A program made the translations under genes and the position numbers. From Campylobacteraceae bacterium (lineage in GTDB: Bacteria; Campylobacterota; Campylobacteria; Campylobacterales; Arcobacteraceae): 64,000 nt of DNA. The notes under the pieces are model-generated. The model made no database searches, was not told the origin of the DNA, and worked only from the letters and a program-made list of their open reading frames with translations. Positions 18,401-27,806 of the stretch are shown here, one piece after another. The stretch spans positions 1 through 64,000 of the forward strand of contig JABXII010000003.1 of the NCBI GenBank assembly GCA_013373175.1. Reading direction: 5' to 3'. The first letter of the stretch is position 1; each line of letters starts with the position of its first letter.

Positions 18401-19142
18401 AGTTAATGAAATCTTTGGTCCAACTATTCAAGGTGAAGGGAAATTAGTTGGAACACCTTCTATTTTTATAAGGTTTGGAAAGTGCAACTTTAAATGTGAA
18501 GGTTTTAATGTAGAATACGAAACTCCAAGTGGTGTAAAAAAATGTTCATGTGATTCATATTATGCAGTTGATATGGCATTTAAAGACCAATGGCAAAAAA
18601 TGACTGCGCAAGATGTAATAAATGATGTTTTACAACTTGAACCAAACTATAAAATTGATATTGTTATTACTGGTGGAGAACCACTTTTATACTGGAAAAA
18701 TGAAGAGTTTCAAAAACTATTAAAATATTATGTGCAGAATAATTATAAAGTAACTATTGAAACTAATGGCTCACTAAATATAGATTTAAATGAAATTTAT
18801 CAGAAACAAATACTATTTTCTATGAGTGTGAAATTATCAAATTCACTAGAACCTTTAAAGAAAAGAATCAACATAAATACACTTACAAAAATCATTAATG
18901 AAACAGATGGTTCATACTTAAAGTTTGTAATAGATGAAGGCTTTAAAGAACAAGCTAGTTATGAGATAAAAGAGCTTATAGCCCAACTTCCTAAAGTGGA
19001 TGTTTTCTTAATGCCTATGGGTGATACAGCTAAACAAATAAATGAAAATAGTGAGGCAGTTATTAACTTAGCAATTGAAAATGGATATAAGTATTGTGAT
19101 AGACTTCATATAAGAGTTTGGGACAATAAAAGAGGTGTTTAA
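18387..19142 (+). CDS. queE: 7-carboxy-7-deazaguanine synthase (radical SAM) with atypical cluster loop
   Basis: Radical-SAM enzyme that contracts 6-carboxy-tetrahydropterin to 7-carboxy-7-deazaguanine. The N-terminal EIFGPTIQGEGK and TGGEPLLYW motifs identify QueE. The [4Fe-4S] cysteines are C33 and C37 (CNFKC); the third is most likely C55 in CDSYYA, giving CX3CX17C instead of the usual CX3CX2C, with an extra C53. The ATG at 18387 gives 251 residues starting MSLLEVNEIFGPT; an upstream in-frame ATG (18360) would lie inside queD and add nothing conserved. It overlaps queD by 14 bases. Confidence 0.93.
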   Translation: MSLLEVNEIFGPTIQGEGKLVGTPSIFIRFGKCNFKCEGFNVEYETPSGVKKCSCDSYYAVDMAFKDQWQKMTAQDVINDVLQLEPNYKIDIVITGGEPLLYWKNEEFQKLLKYYVQNNYKVTIETNGSLNIDLNEIYQKQILFSMSVKLSNSLEPLKKRININTLTKIINETDGSYLKFVIDEGFKEQASYEIKELIAQLPKVDVFLMPMGDTAKQINENSEAVINLAIENGYKYCDRLHIRVWDNKRGV

Positions 19143-19153
19143 AATATTTTAGA

Positions 19154-19227
19154 TATAATCGTCGTTCAATATTAAAGAACAATTCGTTGTTCCCTTTTAA
19201 TTGGGGAACAATTAAAAGGACATATTT
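19154..19227 (+). promoter_or_regulatory. fabG promoter and candidate Shine-Dalgarno switch
   Basis: TATAAT at 19154-19159 in TTTTAGATATAATC. The leader can form hairpin 0 (GAACAA 19177-19182 with TTGTTC 19187-19192, TTCG loop), hairpin A (TTGTTCCC 19187-19194 with GGGAACAA 19204-19211) and hairpin B (CCTTTTAATT 19193-19202 with AATTAAAAGG 19210-19219). B buries the ribosome site AAAAGGA (19214-19220). A excludes both 0 and B, whereas 0 and B can coexist. Confidence 0.6.
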
Positions 19228-19971
19228 ATGAATTTTACAGGTTCTAATGTATTAGTTACAGGTGCTAGTAGAGGAATTGGAGCAGAAATTGCAAAAACTC
19301 TTGCAAGTTTTGGTTTAAAGGTTTGGATTAACTATAGAAGTGGAGCCGAAGCTGCTGAAAAAATCAAAGAAGAGATTGAAACTGCTGGTGGAAAAGCTGC
19401 AATTGTTAAAGCAGATGTAACAAAAGAAGATGAATTTACTGCTGCAATTAAAACAATTGTTGATGCAGATGGAGAACTTTCATATTTAGTTAATAATGCA
19501 GGTATCACAAAAGATAAATTAGCATTAAGAATGTCAGTTGAAGATTTCAATGACGTTATTGCTGCAAACTTAACATCTGCATTTATTGGTTGTAAAGGTG
19601 CTTTAAAAGCTATGGGTAAAAAGAAGTTTGGTTCTATTGTTAATATCTCTTCAATTGTTGGTGAGATGGGTAACCCGGGACAAACTAATTATTCAGCTTC
19701 TAAAGGTGGATTAAATGCGATGACTAAATCTTTTGCTAAAGAAGCAGCTGCTAGAGGTATTAGATACAATGCTGTAACTCCAGGGTTTATTCAAACAGAT
19801 ATGACTGATGAATTAAAAGATGAAGTTAAAGCTGAATATGAGAGAAATATTCCATTAAGTAGATTTGGTCAACCAAAAGAAATAGCGGATGCAGTAGCAT
19901 TTTTGTTAAGTGATCACTCATCGTATATTACGGGTGAAATACTAAAAGTAAATGGTGGATTATACGTTTAA
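19228..19971 (+). CDS. fabG: 3-oxoacyl-ACP reductase
   Basis: NADPH-dependent reduction of 3-oxoacyl-ACP in fatty-acid elongation. The 247-residue short-chain dehydrogenase has the cofactor loop TGASRGIG (about 11-18), NNAG (about 89-92), catalytic Ser in NISSIVG (about 140) and YSASKGG (about 153-159). The C-terminus SSYITGEILKVNGG is typical of FabG. It heads the fabG-acpP-fabF-accA cluster but has its own terminator. Its leader carries alternative hairpins that could control translation. Confidence 0.96.
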   Translation: MNFTGSNVLVTGASRGIGAEIAKTLASFGLKVWINYRSGAEAAEKIKEEIETAGGKAAIVKADVTKEDEFTAAIKTIVDADGELSYLVNNAGITKDKLALRMSVEDFNDVIAANLTSAFIGCKGALKAMGKKKFGSIVNISSIVGEMGNPGQTNYSASKGGLNAMTKSFAKEAAARGIRYNAVTPGFIQTDMTDELKDEVKAEYERNIPLSRFGQPKEIADAVAFLLSDHSSYITGEILKVNGGLYV

Positions 19972-19993
19972 AAAAGATTTATTAAATCTTTTT
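19971..19993 (+). terminator. Terminator after fabG
   Basis: A 10-bp stem (AAAAAGATTT / AAATCTTTTT) with a 3-base loop begins at the fabG stop codon. It lies immediately upstream of the acpP -10 element. Confidence 0.75.
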
Positions 19994-19997
19994 ATGG

Positions 19998-20003
19998 TAT
20001 AAT
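19998..20003 (+). promoter_or_regulatory. Predicted extended -10 for acpP
   Basis: TATAAT preceded by TGG, an extended -10. Transcription would begin near 20010. This rules out the in-frame ATG-like start at 20004 and supports the start at 20034. Confidence 0.65.
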
Positions 20004-20033
20004 TTGGCGATAATTTTAAAAAAGGAAAAGAAT

Positions 20034-20264
20034 ATGGCATTATTTGATGATGTAAAAGAAGTAGTAGTTGAGCAACTAGATTGTGATCCTGCAGAAGTTA
20101 AAGAAGAGTCTAAATTTATTGAAGATTTAGGTGCTGACTCATTAGACGTTGTTGAATTAGTTATGGCGTTAGAAGAGAAGTTCGATATCGAGATTCCAGA
20201 CGAAGATGCAGAGGGTATCTTAACTGTTGCTGATGCTATCAAATACATCGAAGATAACGCGTAA
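20034..20264 (+). CDS. acpP: Acyl carrier protein
   Basis: Carries growing acyl chains on a phosphopantetheine arm. The 76 residues are acidic with the attachment serine in [18 protein letters not shown] (DSL motif, about residue 38). AAAGGA at 20021-20026 precedes this ATG. The frame is open further upstream, but that part contains the promoter and ribosome site. Own promoter and strong terminator: expressed as a monocistronic high-copy gene, as expected for ACP. Confidence 0.97.
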   Translation: MALFDDVKEVVVEQLDCDPAEVKEESKFIEDLGADSLDVVELVMALEEKFDIEIPDEDAEGILTVADAIKYIEDNA

Positions 20265-20287
20265 TTAATACGCTATTCTTATAACTT

Positions 20288-20316
20288 AAGCCAGTATTTT
20301 ATACTGGCTTTTTTTT
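20288..20316 (+). terminator. Terminator after acpP
   Basis: A 10-bp perfect stem (AAGCCAGTAT / ATACTGGCTT) with a TTT loop, followed by six T. Confidence 0.93.
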
Positions 20317-20400
20317 AATATTTTTTATTTTAATTGTTGAATTTTTAATAATTATTTTAAGAATTGAATTATTTAAATACTTATTTTTGGAGCATATTTA

Positions 20401-21657
20401 ATGAAAAGAGTTGTTATAACAGGTTTAGGAACAATTAATTCAGTAGGTCATAATGTAGAGGATTCTTTCAAAGCCGTAGTTGACGGGAAATGTGGAATCA
20501 ATGAGATTACACTTTTTGATGCTAGTGAATATTCTGTTCAATTTGCAGGAGAGGTTAAAGATTTTGACCCAACTACTGTAATGGATAAAAAAGAAGTTAA
20601 AAAAGCTGATAGATTTATTCAATTAGGAATAAAAGCAGCTTATGAAGCGATGGATGATGCAGGATACATCAGTGCGGAAGATAAAAGAGTTAATGAATCT
20701 ATTTCTGAAAGATTTGGAGTTATTTCAGCTTCAGGAATCGGTGGATTATCAACAATTGAGAAAAACTCAGTAACTTGTGCTAACAGAGGACCAAAAAGAA
20801 TTTCACCATTCTTTATTCCTTCTTCATTAGTAAATATGTTAGGTGGATTTATTTCAATTGAGCATGGACTAAAAGGTCCTTCATTATCTCACGTAACAGC
20901 TTGTGCAGCTTCAACACACGCTTTAGCTGATGCAGTTAAAACTATTGCAACAAATGGTGCCGATAGAGTACTAGTTGTTGGTGCTGAAAGTGCTATTTGT
21001 GGTGCTGGAATTGGTGGATTTGCTGCAATGAAAGCATTATCAACAAGAAATGATGACCCACAAAGTGCTTCAAGACCATTTGATAAAGATAGAGATGGAT
21101 TTGTTATGGGTGAAGGTGCTGGTGCACTTGTACTTGAAACATTAGAGTCAGCACAAGAAAGAGGTGCTAAAATCTATTGTGAAGTAATTGGATTTGGTGA
21201 GTCTGCTGATGCAAACCACATTACAGCTCCTGTTATGGATGGTCCATTAAGATCAATGAAAGCTGCTTTAGCAATGGCAAAAGCACACACTGGTGAAGAC
21301 ATTAAAATTGATTATATCAATGCTCATGGTACTTCTACACCTGTTGGAGATGTAAATGAGTCAAAAGCTATTGTTGAGTTATTTGATGGACTTGAAAATT
21401 GTCCTCCTGTAACTTCTACAAAAGGTCAAGTTGGTCACTGTTTAGGTGCTGCTGGTGCAATTGAAGCAATTTTCACAATTAAAGCATTAAATGAAGGAAT
21501 CATTCCTCCAACAATTAATATTCAAAACCAAGATGAAGAGTGTAAATTAGACTATGTTCCAAATGGTGCTAGAAAAGCAGAGTTAAAAACTGTAATGAGT
21601 AATAACTTTGGTTTCGGTGGAACTAACGGTTCTATTATATTCAAAAAATTAGATTAG
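20401..21657 (+). CDS. fabF: 3-oxoacyl-ACP synthase II
   Basis: Condensing enzyme that elongates acyl-ACP with malonyl-ACP. The 418 residues contain the catalytic Cys in TACAASTHAL (about residue 168), the first His in NAHGTSTPVGD (about 308) and the second in GQVGHCLGAAG (about 345). The C-terminal NNFGFGGTNGSI is also typical. GGAG lies upstream of the ATG. No clear promoter is visible in the 84 bases after the acpP terminator, although that stretch is AT-rich. accA follows after 31 bases. Confidence 0.97.
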   Translation: MKRVVITGLGTINSVGHNVEDSFKAVVDGKCGINEITLFDASEYSVQFAGEVKDFDPTTVMDKKEVKKADRFIQLGIKAAYEAMDDAGYISAEDKRVNESISERFGVISASGIGGLSTIEKNSVTCANRGPKRISPFFIPSSLVNMLGGFISIEHGLKGPSLSHVTACAASTHALADAVKTIATNGADRVLVVGAESAICGAGIGGFAAMKALSTRNDDPQSASRPFDKDRDGFVMGEGAGALVLETLESAQERGAKIYCEVIGFGESADANHITAPVMDGPLRSMKAALAMAKAHTGEDIKIDYINAHGTSTPVGDVNESKAIVELFDGLENCPPVTSTKGQVGHCLGAAGAIEAIFTIKALNEGIIPPTINIQNQDEECKLDYVPNGARKAELKTVMSNNFGFGGTNGSIIFKKLD

Positions 21658-21688
21658 AGTTTAAACACTTTTTCAAAAAGGAAATTAT

Positions 21689-22627
21689 TTGGCGACTTAC
21701 TTAGATTTTGAAGACAAGATAAAGAAAATTGAAGAAGATATCACAGTTGCAAAAACAAAAAATGACGAGCATGCAGTAGAAATACTGGATAAAAAGTTAG
21801 AAAAAGAGGTTGAAAAGACATTTAAAAACCTTAGTGATTATCAAAAACTTCAATTAGCTAGACACCCTGATAGACCATATGCGATGGATTATATCAAAGG
21901 TCTTATGACTGATTACTATGAAATTCATGGTGATAGACACTTCGATGACGACAATGCTATTGTATGTTTCCTTGGTTATATTGGAAATGAAAAAGTAGTA
22001 GTTATTGGAGAACAAAAAGGTAGAGGTACAAAAGATAAGTTAAAAAGAAACTTTGGTATGCCAAGTCCTGAAGGTTATAGAAAAGCTTTAAGAGCGGCTA
22101 AATTAGCTGAAAAGTTTAATTTACCGATTCTTATGCTTGTGGACACTCCGGGTGCATATCCAGGAATTGGAGCTGAAGAAAGAAATCAATCTGAAGCTAT
22201 TGCTAGAAACCTTTATGAGTTTTCTGAACTTAAAACACCTACAGTTTCTATTGTAATTGGAGAAGGTGGTTCAGGTGGAGCTTTAGCTATTTCTGTTGCT
22301 GATAAATTAGCAATGATGAGATATTCTGTTTATGCAGTTATTTCACCAGAAGGTTGTTCTGCAATTTTATGGAATGACCCAGCAAAAGTTGAAACAGCAG
22401 CTAATGCACTAAAAATTACAGCTGAGTCTTTAAAAGATTTAGGTTTAGTTGATGATGTAATTAAAGAGCCACTAATTGGTGCTCATAGAAAGAAAGAAGA
22501 TGCTATTAAAGCATTAGGTGATTATTTCTTAAGTTCACTAGCTGAATTAAAACAATTAACACCTGCACAAAGATATGAGAAGAAGTATGAAAAACTTATG
22601 AACTTAGGGAAGTTCGAAGGAAATTAA
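21689..22627 (+). CDS. accA: Acetyl-CoA carboxylase carboxyltransferase subunit alpha
   Basis: Alpha half of the carboxyltransferase that makes malonyl-CoA, the substrate used by FabF downstream in the pathway. The 312 residues carry the N-terminal helical region, ELARHP-like [10 protein letters not shown] (about 57-66) and the crotonase-fold core with GGSGGALAI and [10 protein letters not shown]. The start codon is TTG, chosen because AAAAGGA (21676-21682) is correctly spaced and the product [11 protein letters not shown] matches family N-termini. It is the last gene of the cluster, and accD is not in the window. Confidence 0.95.
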   Translation: MATYLDFEDKIKKIEEDITVAKTKNDEHAVEILDKKLEKEVEKTFKNLSDYQKLQLARHPDRPYAMDYIKGLMTDYYEIHGDRHFDDDNAIVCFLGYIGNEKVVVIGEQKGRGTKDKLKRNFGMPSPEGYRKALRAAKLAEKFNLPILMLVDTPGAYPGIGAEERNQSEAIARNLYEFSELKTPTVSIVIGEGGSGGALAISVADKLAMMRYSVYAVISPEGCSAILWNDPAKVETAANALKITAESLKDLGLVDDVIKEPLIGAHRKKEDAIKALGDYFLSSLAELKQLTPAQRYEKKYEKLMNLGKFEGN

Positions 22628-22635
22628 TCTTCTTT

Positions 22636-22662
22636 AAAAGTTGTAGAAAACCTACAACTTTT
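22636..22662. terminator. Bidirectional terminator between accA and hinT
   Basis: An 11-bp perfect stem (AAAAGTTGTAG / CTACAACTTTT) with a 5-base loop, overlapping the hinT stop codon. Confidence 0.85.
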
Positions 22663-22993
22663 AATCTCTAACTAACCTACCTACTGGCTCTCCACCAATC
22701 ATATGAAAATGTAAATGATTAACTTCTTGCCCACCATCATCACCAATATTAGTGATTAATCTATATCCACTTTCTCGAATACCTAGTTTAGATGCAACTT
22801 TTTGCATAAACTCAGTCATACCTGCCATTATTTTTGGAGGGACTACATCAAATGAAGCATAGTGTTCTTTAGGGATAATAAGAACATGAATTTTTCTAGC
22901 TGGATTTATATCATTAAAAGCTAAGAAGTTTTCATCCTCTAGGATAGTTTGATTAGGAATTTCACCCTTAACTATTTTACAAAAAATACACAT
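22661..22993 (-). CDS. HIT-family (HINT-like) purine nucleotide-binding protein
   Basis: A 110-residue histidine-triad hydrolase. The N-terminal CIFCKIVKGEIP (with a CXXC), IPKEHYASF, and the active-site triad NHLHFHMIGG (about 93-102) are present. HINT proteins hydrolyse purine nucleoside phosphoramidates; the physiological substrate is not evident here. It is monocistronic, with its own minus-strand TATAAT at 23021-23026, divergent from pheS. Confidence 0.94.
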   Translation of the reverse strand: MCIFCKIVKGEIPNQTILEDENFLAFNDINPARKIHVLIIPKEHYASFDVVPPKIMAGMTEFMQKVASKLGIRESGYRLITNIGDDGGQEVNHLHFHMIGGEPVGRLVRD

Positions 22994-23020
22994 ATATTGA
23001 CCTTTTTTAGTTTAAAAAAT

Positions 23021-23026
23021 ATTATA
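23021..23026 (-). promoter_or_regulatory. Predicted -10 for the HIT gene
   Basis: TATAAT on the minus strand in GGTTATAATATT, 28 bases before the ATG. Confidence 0.55.
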
Positions 23027-23050
23027 ACCAAACTCTAATAAATTTTAAAG

Positions 23051-23056
23051 TATAAT
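23051..23056 (+). promoter_or_regulatory. Predicted -10 for pheST-aroA
   Basis: TATAAT in AAAGTATAATCC, about 36 bases before the pheS GTG. Confidence 0.6.
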
Positions 23057-23091
23057 CCAAACCTTTATAAATAAACAACAGGAGAATAAAA

Positions 23092-24084
23092 GTGAAAGAA
23101 TGGCTTGATAAAATTAGTAATGCTGATTCACTTGAAGTTCTAGAGAATTTAAGAATTGAAACTTTAGGTAAAAAAGGTATTATCCCTGCACAATTTGCAA
23201 AAATGAAAGATATTCCAGGACCGGAAAAGAAAGCTTTTGCAGAGAATTTAAATACGCAGAAAACTCAAATCACTGAGGCACTTGAAGCTAAAAAAGAGAT
23301 TTTAGAACAACAAGCATTAGAAGAAAAACTAAAAGAAGAAAAGATTGATGTAACAAAATTCAACAATGAATTAACATGTGGTGCAGCACACCCTGTTTCT
23401 TTAACAATGGATAGAATTATTCAATACTTCCAAAACCTTAACTTTGCAGTAGAAGAAGGTCCATTAGTAGAAGATGATTTTCATAACTTTGAAGCATTAA
23501 ACCTTCCAAAATATCACCCTGCAAGAGATATGCAAGACACATTCTATAATAAAGATTATACTTTATTAAGAACACACACTTCTCCTGTACAAATTAGAAC
23601 AATGTTAAGTCAACAAACGCCAATTAGAATGATTGCACCAGGTACAGTATTTAGAAGAGATTTTGATTTAACTCACACTCCAATGTTCCACCAAATTGAA
23701 GCACTAGTAGTTGATGATGCAGATAAGATTTCATTTGCAAACTTAAAACATGTACTTGTAGAGTTCTTACACCATATGTTTGGTGACGTTGATGTTAGAT
23801 TTAGACCATCTTTCTTCCCATTCACAGAGCCAAGTGCTGAAGTTGATATTTCGTGTGTATTCTGTAAAGGTGATGGATGTAGAGTTTGCTCACATACAGG
23901 ATGGCTAGAAGTACTTGGATGTGGTGTAGTAGATCAAAATGTATTCAAAGCAGTTGGATATGAAAATAAATCAGGATATGCCTTTGGACTAGGTGTTGAA
24001 AGATTTGCAATGCTAATTCATAATATTGGTGATTTAAGATCTCTATTTGAGAGTGATTTAAGATTATTAGGACAGTTCAAATGA
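23092..24084 (+). CDS. pheS: Phenylalanyl-tRNA synthetase alpha subunit
   Basis: Catalytic subunit of the alpha2-beta2 enzyme that charges tRNA-Phe. An N-terminal coiled coil (about 1-85) precedes the class II core: motif 1 near [20 protein letters not shown], motif 2 with [19 protein letters not shown] (about 183-201), and motif 3 [10 protein letters not shown] (about 303-312). The 330 residues are normal. It starts with GTG, supported by AGGAG at 23080. It overlaps pheT by four bases (ATGA), so translation is coupled. Confidence 0.97.
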   Translation: MKEWLDKISNADSLEVLENLRIETLGKKGIIPAQFAKMKDIPGPEKKAFAENLNTQKTQITEALEAKKEILEQQALEEKLKEEKIDVTKFNNELTCGAAHPVSLTMDRIIQYFQNLNFAVEEGPLVEDDFHNFEALNLPKYHPARDMQDTFYNKDYTLLRTHTSPVQIRTMLSQQTPIRMIAPGTVFRRDFDLTHTPMFHQIEALVVDDADKISFANLKHVLVEFLHHMFGDVDVRFRPSFFPFTEPSAEVDISCVFCKGDGCRVCSHTGWLEVLGCGVVDQNVFKAVGYENKSGYAFGLGVERFAMLIHNIGDLRSLFESDLRLLGQFK

Positions 24085-26396
24085 TAATAACAAGATCGTG
24101 GATACAAGAATATATAGATATATCAAATATTACTACTGAAGATATTTGTAAAACTTTAAATGCTATTGGCTTAGAAGTAGATAGTGTTGAAGAACAAAGA
24201 ATACCTTCTAAAGTTGTAGTTGGTAAAGTTTTAGAAAAAGAAAAACACCCTGATGCTGATAAATTAAATATTTGTCAAGTTGATATTGGAAGTGAAACTG
24301 TTCAAATTGTTTGTGGTGCAAAAAATGTTGATGCAGGACAATTTGTTCCTGTTGCAGTTGTTGGTTGTAACTTAGGTGAAGGTTTCAAAATTAAAAGAGC
24401 AAAACTAAGAGGTGTAGAATCAAATGGTATGATTTGTTCTTCAACTGAAATAGGTCTGCCAAAATTAAATGACGGTATTTTAGAACTTGATGACTCAATT
24501 GGAAAACTAGAAATAGGAAAAGAACTTAAAGATTATCCATTTTTAAATGATGATATTATTGAAATTGAGTTAACTGCAAATAGAGGTGACTGCCTAAGTA
24601 TCAATGGAGTTGCTAGAGAGTTATCAGCATTTTATTCAATTGCTTTTAAAGAACAAGAATTTAATATCAACTATAATGATTTAGGAATTGGACAAATTTT
24701 AGAAGTTGAAAGTTTAAGTACTATTGAATCTACATATATTTATACAGTAATCAATTCTGAAAACTTTACTCTGCCAGTATTACAAAAATTAAGAGTTGGT
24801 GCTATTGATAAATTTAAAGCACAAGACTTAGTTGATTCTTTAACATACATAACTCACTCTACAGGTGTGATTTTAAATGCATATGCTAAAAAAGATGCTG
24901 AAGATGTAAAAGGTTTAGCAACAATTCATATTCAAAAAGACAAACAAGGTTTTGATGTTATTATTGGCGACAAGAAATTAAGCACTGTAGGTGTTGAACA
25001 TTGTGAAGTTAGCCAAGACAATGAATATATTATTGAAGCTTCATATATTAATCCAGAACTTTTAGCAAAAAAAGTTTTTGAAACTAAAAAAGAGACTGGT
25101 GATATTTACTACAGAAGTTCAAGGGGAAGTGAACCAGATATTGAAACGGGTATGAAATCTTTTTGTTCTTTAATTTCTAAAAGCGGTGCAGAAGTTTACA
25201 ATGGAAATGAAGCACTAGTAGATTATCAAGAAAAAACTACTATTGATGTAAGTGTTAAAAAAGTTAATGCAATTATAGGTCAAGATGTAGAAAAAGCACA
25301 TATTGATAATATTTTAAGTGGTTTAGGATTTGAAGTAAAAGATAACTCTTCTGATGTTTTATCTATTAAAGTTCCTCATTATAGACATGATATTAAAAAT
25401 ATTGCAGATGTAACAGAAGAAGTTGTAAGAATTATTGGTATTGACAATATCAAAGCAAAACCTTTAGCAATAGATGAAGTAAATAGAGTAAATAAAACTT
25501 CATATGATTTAGTAAAGAAAAATAAATTAAGAGCAAAAGCAATTGAAAATGGTTTCTTTGAAACTGTTACTTATGTTTTTGCAGATAGAGAAAAGTTAAG
25601 TAAATACTCTCTTCCAACAGTTAAAGAAAGTTTAGACTTATTAAATCCTATCGTTAAAGAACTTGATACTTTTAGAACAACTATTTCATTAAATCTAATT
25701 GAAGCTTGTTCAAATAATGCTAAGCTTGGATTTAAATCAGCTGCTTTTTTTGAAATTGGGAAAATATTTGATTTAAATAGAGAAGAGAAAACTGTAGTAT
25801 CATTTGTATTCTCAGGACAAAAAGAGTTTGAAGAGATTACAAATGCTGGAAAACCAGAAAATATTGATTTCTTCTCTTTCTCTAAAAAAGTATTAAATAC
25901 AGTTGGAAAATTTGATTTAGAACCAATGAATAAAATCTCTAATGATTTAATTCACCCATATCAAAGTGCAAATGTAATTGTTGATGGTCAAGTTGTAGGA
26001 TTCATTTCAAAACTACACCCAAGTGTTGCTTCTGAATATGACTTATCAGATACATTTATCGCTGAGATTGATTTTGAAACAATTGCAAACAATTTAATCA
26101 AAGTAGAAAGTTACTCTAAATTCCAAGCTTCTAAAAAAGACTTAAGTCTTATTGTTCCACAAGATATGGAATTTAAGAAAATTAAAGATGTAATTAACTC
26201 TTTAGAGAATAAAACAATTAAACAATATAATCTAATAGATATCTATAAAGATGAAAACTTAGGTGAGAATGAAAGTTTAACTATTAGATTTGTTCTTCAA
26301 AATGATGAGAAAACACTTGAAGAAGAAGATATTACTTCTACAATGAATAGTATTTTAGAAGCATTAAAAGAAAAATTGAATATTGAATTAAGATAA
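24081..26396 (+). CDS. pheT: Phenylalanyl-tRNA synthetase beta subunit
   Basis: Non-catalytic subunit with the tRNA-binding and editing parts. Order: EMAP-like tRNA-binding domain (about 40-150, including [14 protein letters not shown]), a divergent B3/4 editing region in the middle, the B5 domain (about 395-470), a catalytic-like core (about 480-670), and a C-terminal anticodon-binding FDX-ACB domain (about 680-771, [15 protein letters not shown]). The 771 residues are slightly shorter than in E. coli. The segment at about 215-330, where B3/4 should lie, is weakly conserved. Confidence 0.95.
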   Translation: MIITRSWIQEYIDISNITTEDICKTLNAIGLEVDSVEEQRIPSKVVVGKVLEKEKHPDADKLNICQVDIGSETVQIVCGAKNVDAGQFVPVAVVGCNLGEGFKIKRAKLRGVESNGMICSSTEIGLPKLNDGILELDDSIGKLEIGKELKDYPFLNDDIIEIELTANRGDCLSINGVARELSAFYSIAFKEQEFNINYNDLGIGQILEVESLSTIESTYIYTVINSENFTLPVLQKLRVGAIDKFKAQDLVDSLTYITHSTGVILNAYAKKDAEDVKGLATIHIQKDKQGFDVIIGDKKLSTVGVEHCEVSQDNEYIIEASYINPELLAKKVFETKKETGDIYYRSSRGSEPDIETGMKSFCSLISKSGAEVYNGNEALVDYQEKTTIDVSVKKVNAIIGQDVEKAHIDNILSGLGFEVKDNSSDVLSIKVPHYRHDIKNIADVTEEVVRIIGIDNIKAKPLAIDEVNRVNKTSYDLVKKNKLRAKAIENGFFETVTYVFADREKLSKYSLPTVKESLDLLNPIVKELDTFRTTISLNLIEACSNNAKLGFKSAAFFEIGKIFDLNREEKTVVSFVFSGQKEFEEITNAGKPENIDFFSFSKKVLNTVGKFDLEPMNKISNDLIHPYQSANVIVDGQVVGFISKLHPSVASEYDLSDTFIAEIDFETIANNLIKVESYSKFQASKKDLSLIVPQDMEFKKIKDVINSLENKTIKQYNLIDIYKDENLGENESLTIRFVLQNDEKTLEEEDITSTMNSILEALKEKLNIELR

Positions 26397-26406
26397 GGAA
26401 ATAAAA

Positions 26407-27687
26407 GTGGAAACGTTTGACATTAAAAAACTATCTAAGCCTTTTGACATAGAAATTGACTCAATTGCAAGTGATAAATCAATATCACATAGATGTGCAA
26501 TGTTTTCACTATTTTCTAATGAAACTTCATATATTAAAAATTACCTTACAGCAGAAGACACATTAAATACTTTAAGTATAGTAGAACAATTAGGTGCTAA
26601 AATCACACGAGATGGTTCTACTGTAGAAATTACACCAACTAATAAGCTAACTGAACCAAAAGATATTCTTGATTGTGGTAACTCAGGAACTGCAATGAGA
26701 CTGTTTTGTGGACTATTAGCTTCTATTGATGGTGCATTCACTTTAACTGGTGATAAATACCTTAAAGAGCGACCAATGAAAAGAGTGGCAGACCCACTAA
26801 GAAGTATTGGTGCAAATATTGATGGTAGAGAAGAAGGTAATAAAGCTCCTTTATTTATTAGAGGAGTAAAAGAATTAAAACCTTTTACTTATATTTCGCC
26901 TGTTGATTCTGCACAAGTAAAATCAGCAATGATACTTGCAGCTTTAAGAGCTAATGGTGTATCAAAGTATAAAGAGAATGAACTAACAAGAGACCATACG
27001 GAAAGAATGTTAAAAGGTATGGGAGCTAAGTTAGAAACAGATGAAGAAGGGTTTATAAATATTCATCCTTTAAAGGGTCTTTTAAAGCCATTAAAGATTA
27101 CAGTTCCAACGGATCCTAGTTCTGGATTCTTTTTTGCAGTTGCTGCTGCAATTACAAAAGACTCAAGAGTTGTAATAAAAAATGTATCTTTAAACCCAAC
27201 AAGAATTGAAGCATACCAAGTTTTAAAAAGAATGGGTGCAGAGGTTAACTTTATTGAAAAAGAGAATATTTATGAGCCTATTGGAGATATTGAAGTAAAA
27301 CACAAAGAGCTAAATGGTGTTGTTGTTGAAGATAATATCTCTTGGTTAATTGATGAGCTTCCAGCACTTTCAATTGCTATGTCAATTGCAAATGGAAAAT
27401 CATTAGTAAAAAATGCAAAAGAGTTAAGAGTAAAAGAGTCAGATAGAATTAAAGCTGTTGTTTCAAACCTTGAAAAATGTGGGGTAACTTACACTGAATT
27501 TGAAGATGGTTATGAAATAATAGGTGGCACTATCAATAAAGCCTCTATTGACTCTCATGGAGACCATAGAATTGCTATGAGCTTTGCAATAGCTGGTACT
27601 TTATGTGATATGGAAATAAATGATGTTGATTGTATTTTAACTTCATTTCCAAACTTCAAAGAAATCCTTGACTCTTTATATTATTAA
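26407..27687 (+). CDS. aroA: 5-enolpyruvylshikimate-3-phosphate synthase
   Basis: Sixth step of the shikimate pathway. The 426 residues include [13 protein letters not shown] (about 20-32), [18 protein letters not shown] (about 88-105), LKERPM, and the C-terminal LRVKESDRI and [13 protein letters not shown] motifs. The glyphosate-region loop reads GNSGTAMR, so it is the sensitivity-type loop by pattern (inference). GTG start with AAGGA upstream; it follows pheT by ten bases. Confidence 0.96.
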   Translation: METFDIKKLSKPFDIEIDSIASDKSISHRCAMFSLFSNETSYIKNYLTAEDTLNTLSIVEQLGAKITRDGSTVEITPTNKLTEPKDILDCGNSGTAMRLFCGLLASIDGAFTLTGDKYLKERPMKRVADPLRSIGANIDGREEGNKAPLFIRGVKELKPFTYISPVDSAQVKSAMILAALRANGVSKYKENELTRDHTERMLKGMGAKLETDEEGFINIHPLKGLLKPLKITVPTDPSSGFFFAVAAAITKDSRVVIKNVSLNPTRIEAYQVLKRMGAEVNFIEKENIYEPIGDIEVKHKELNGVVVEDNISWLIDELPALSIAMSIANGKSLVKNAKELRVKESDRIKAVVSNLEKCGVTYTEFEDGYEIIGGTINKASIDSHGDHRIAMSFAIAGTLCDMEINDVDCILTSFPNFKEILDSLYY

Positions 27688-27755
27688 AAGTAACTCGTTA
27701 CTCTCTTTAGAGTTTGCTTCTTTAATCAAGATTTACTTTTGATGTTAAAAGAAGA

Positions 27756-27806
27756 TATAAAATTTGGTTCCCTTTAAAATGGGAACATTTTTAAAGGATA
27801 ATACTT
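27756..27806 (+). promoter_or_regulatory. ispH promoter and candidate Shine-Dalgarno switch
   Basis: TATAAAAT at 27756-27763 puts the transcript start near 27767, so the RNA would begin with GGTTCCC. Hairpin A pairs GTTCCC (27767-27772) with GGGAAC (27781-27786). Hairpin B pairs CCTTTAAAA (27771-27779) with TTTTAAAGG (27789-27797), burying AAAGGA (27793-27798). A and B exclude each other, the same design as the fabG leader. Confidence 0.6.

Noticed and set aside
19177-19209. LexA-type (GAAC/GTTC) operator before fabG
   Set aside because: The half-site spacing is wrong for known LexA boxes and this phylum generally lacks LexA. The overlap with the ribosome site fits RNA structure better.
20004-20033. 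Earlier start for acpP
   Set aside because: It lies at the end of the predicted -10 element, before the transcript start, and ACP normally begins MALFDDV-like as at 20034.
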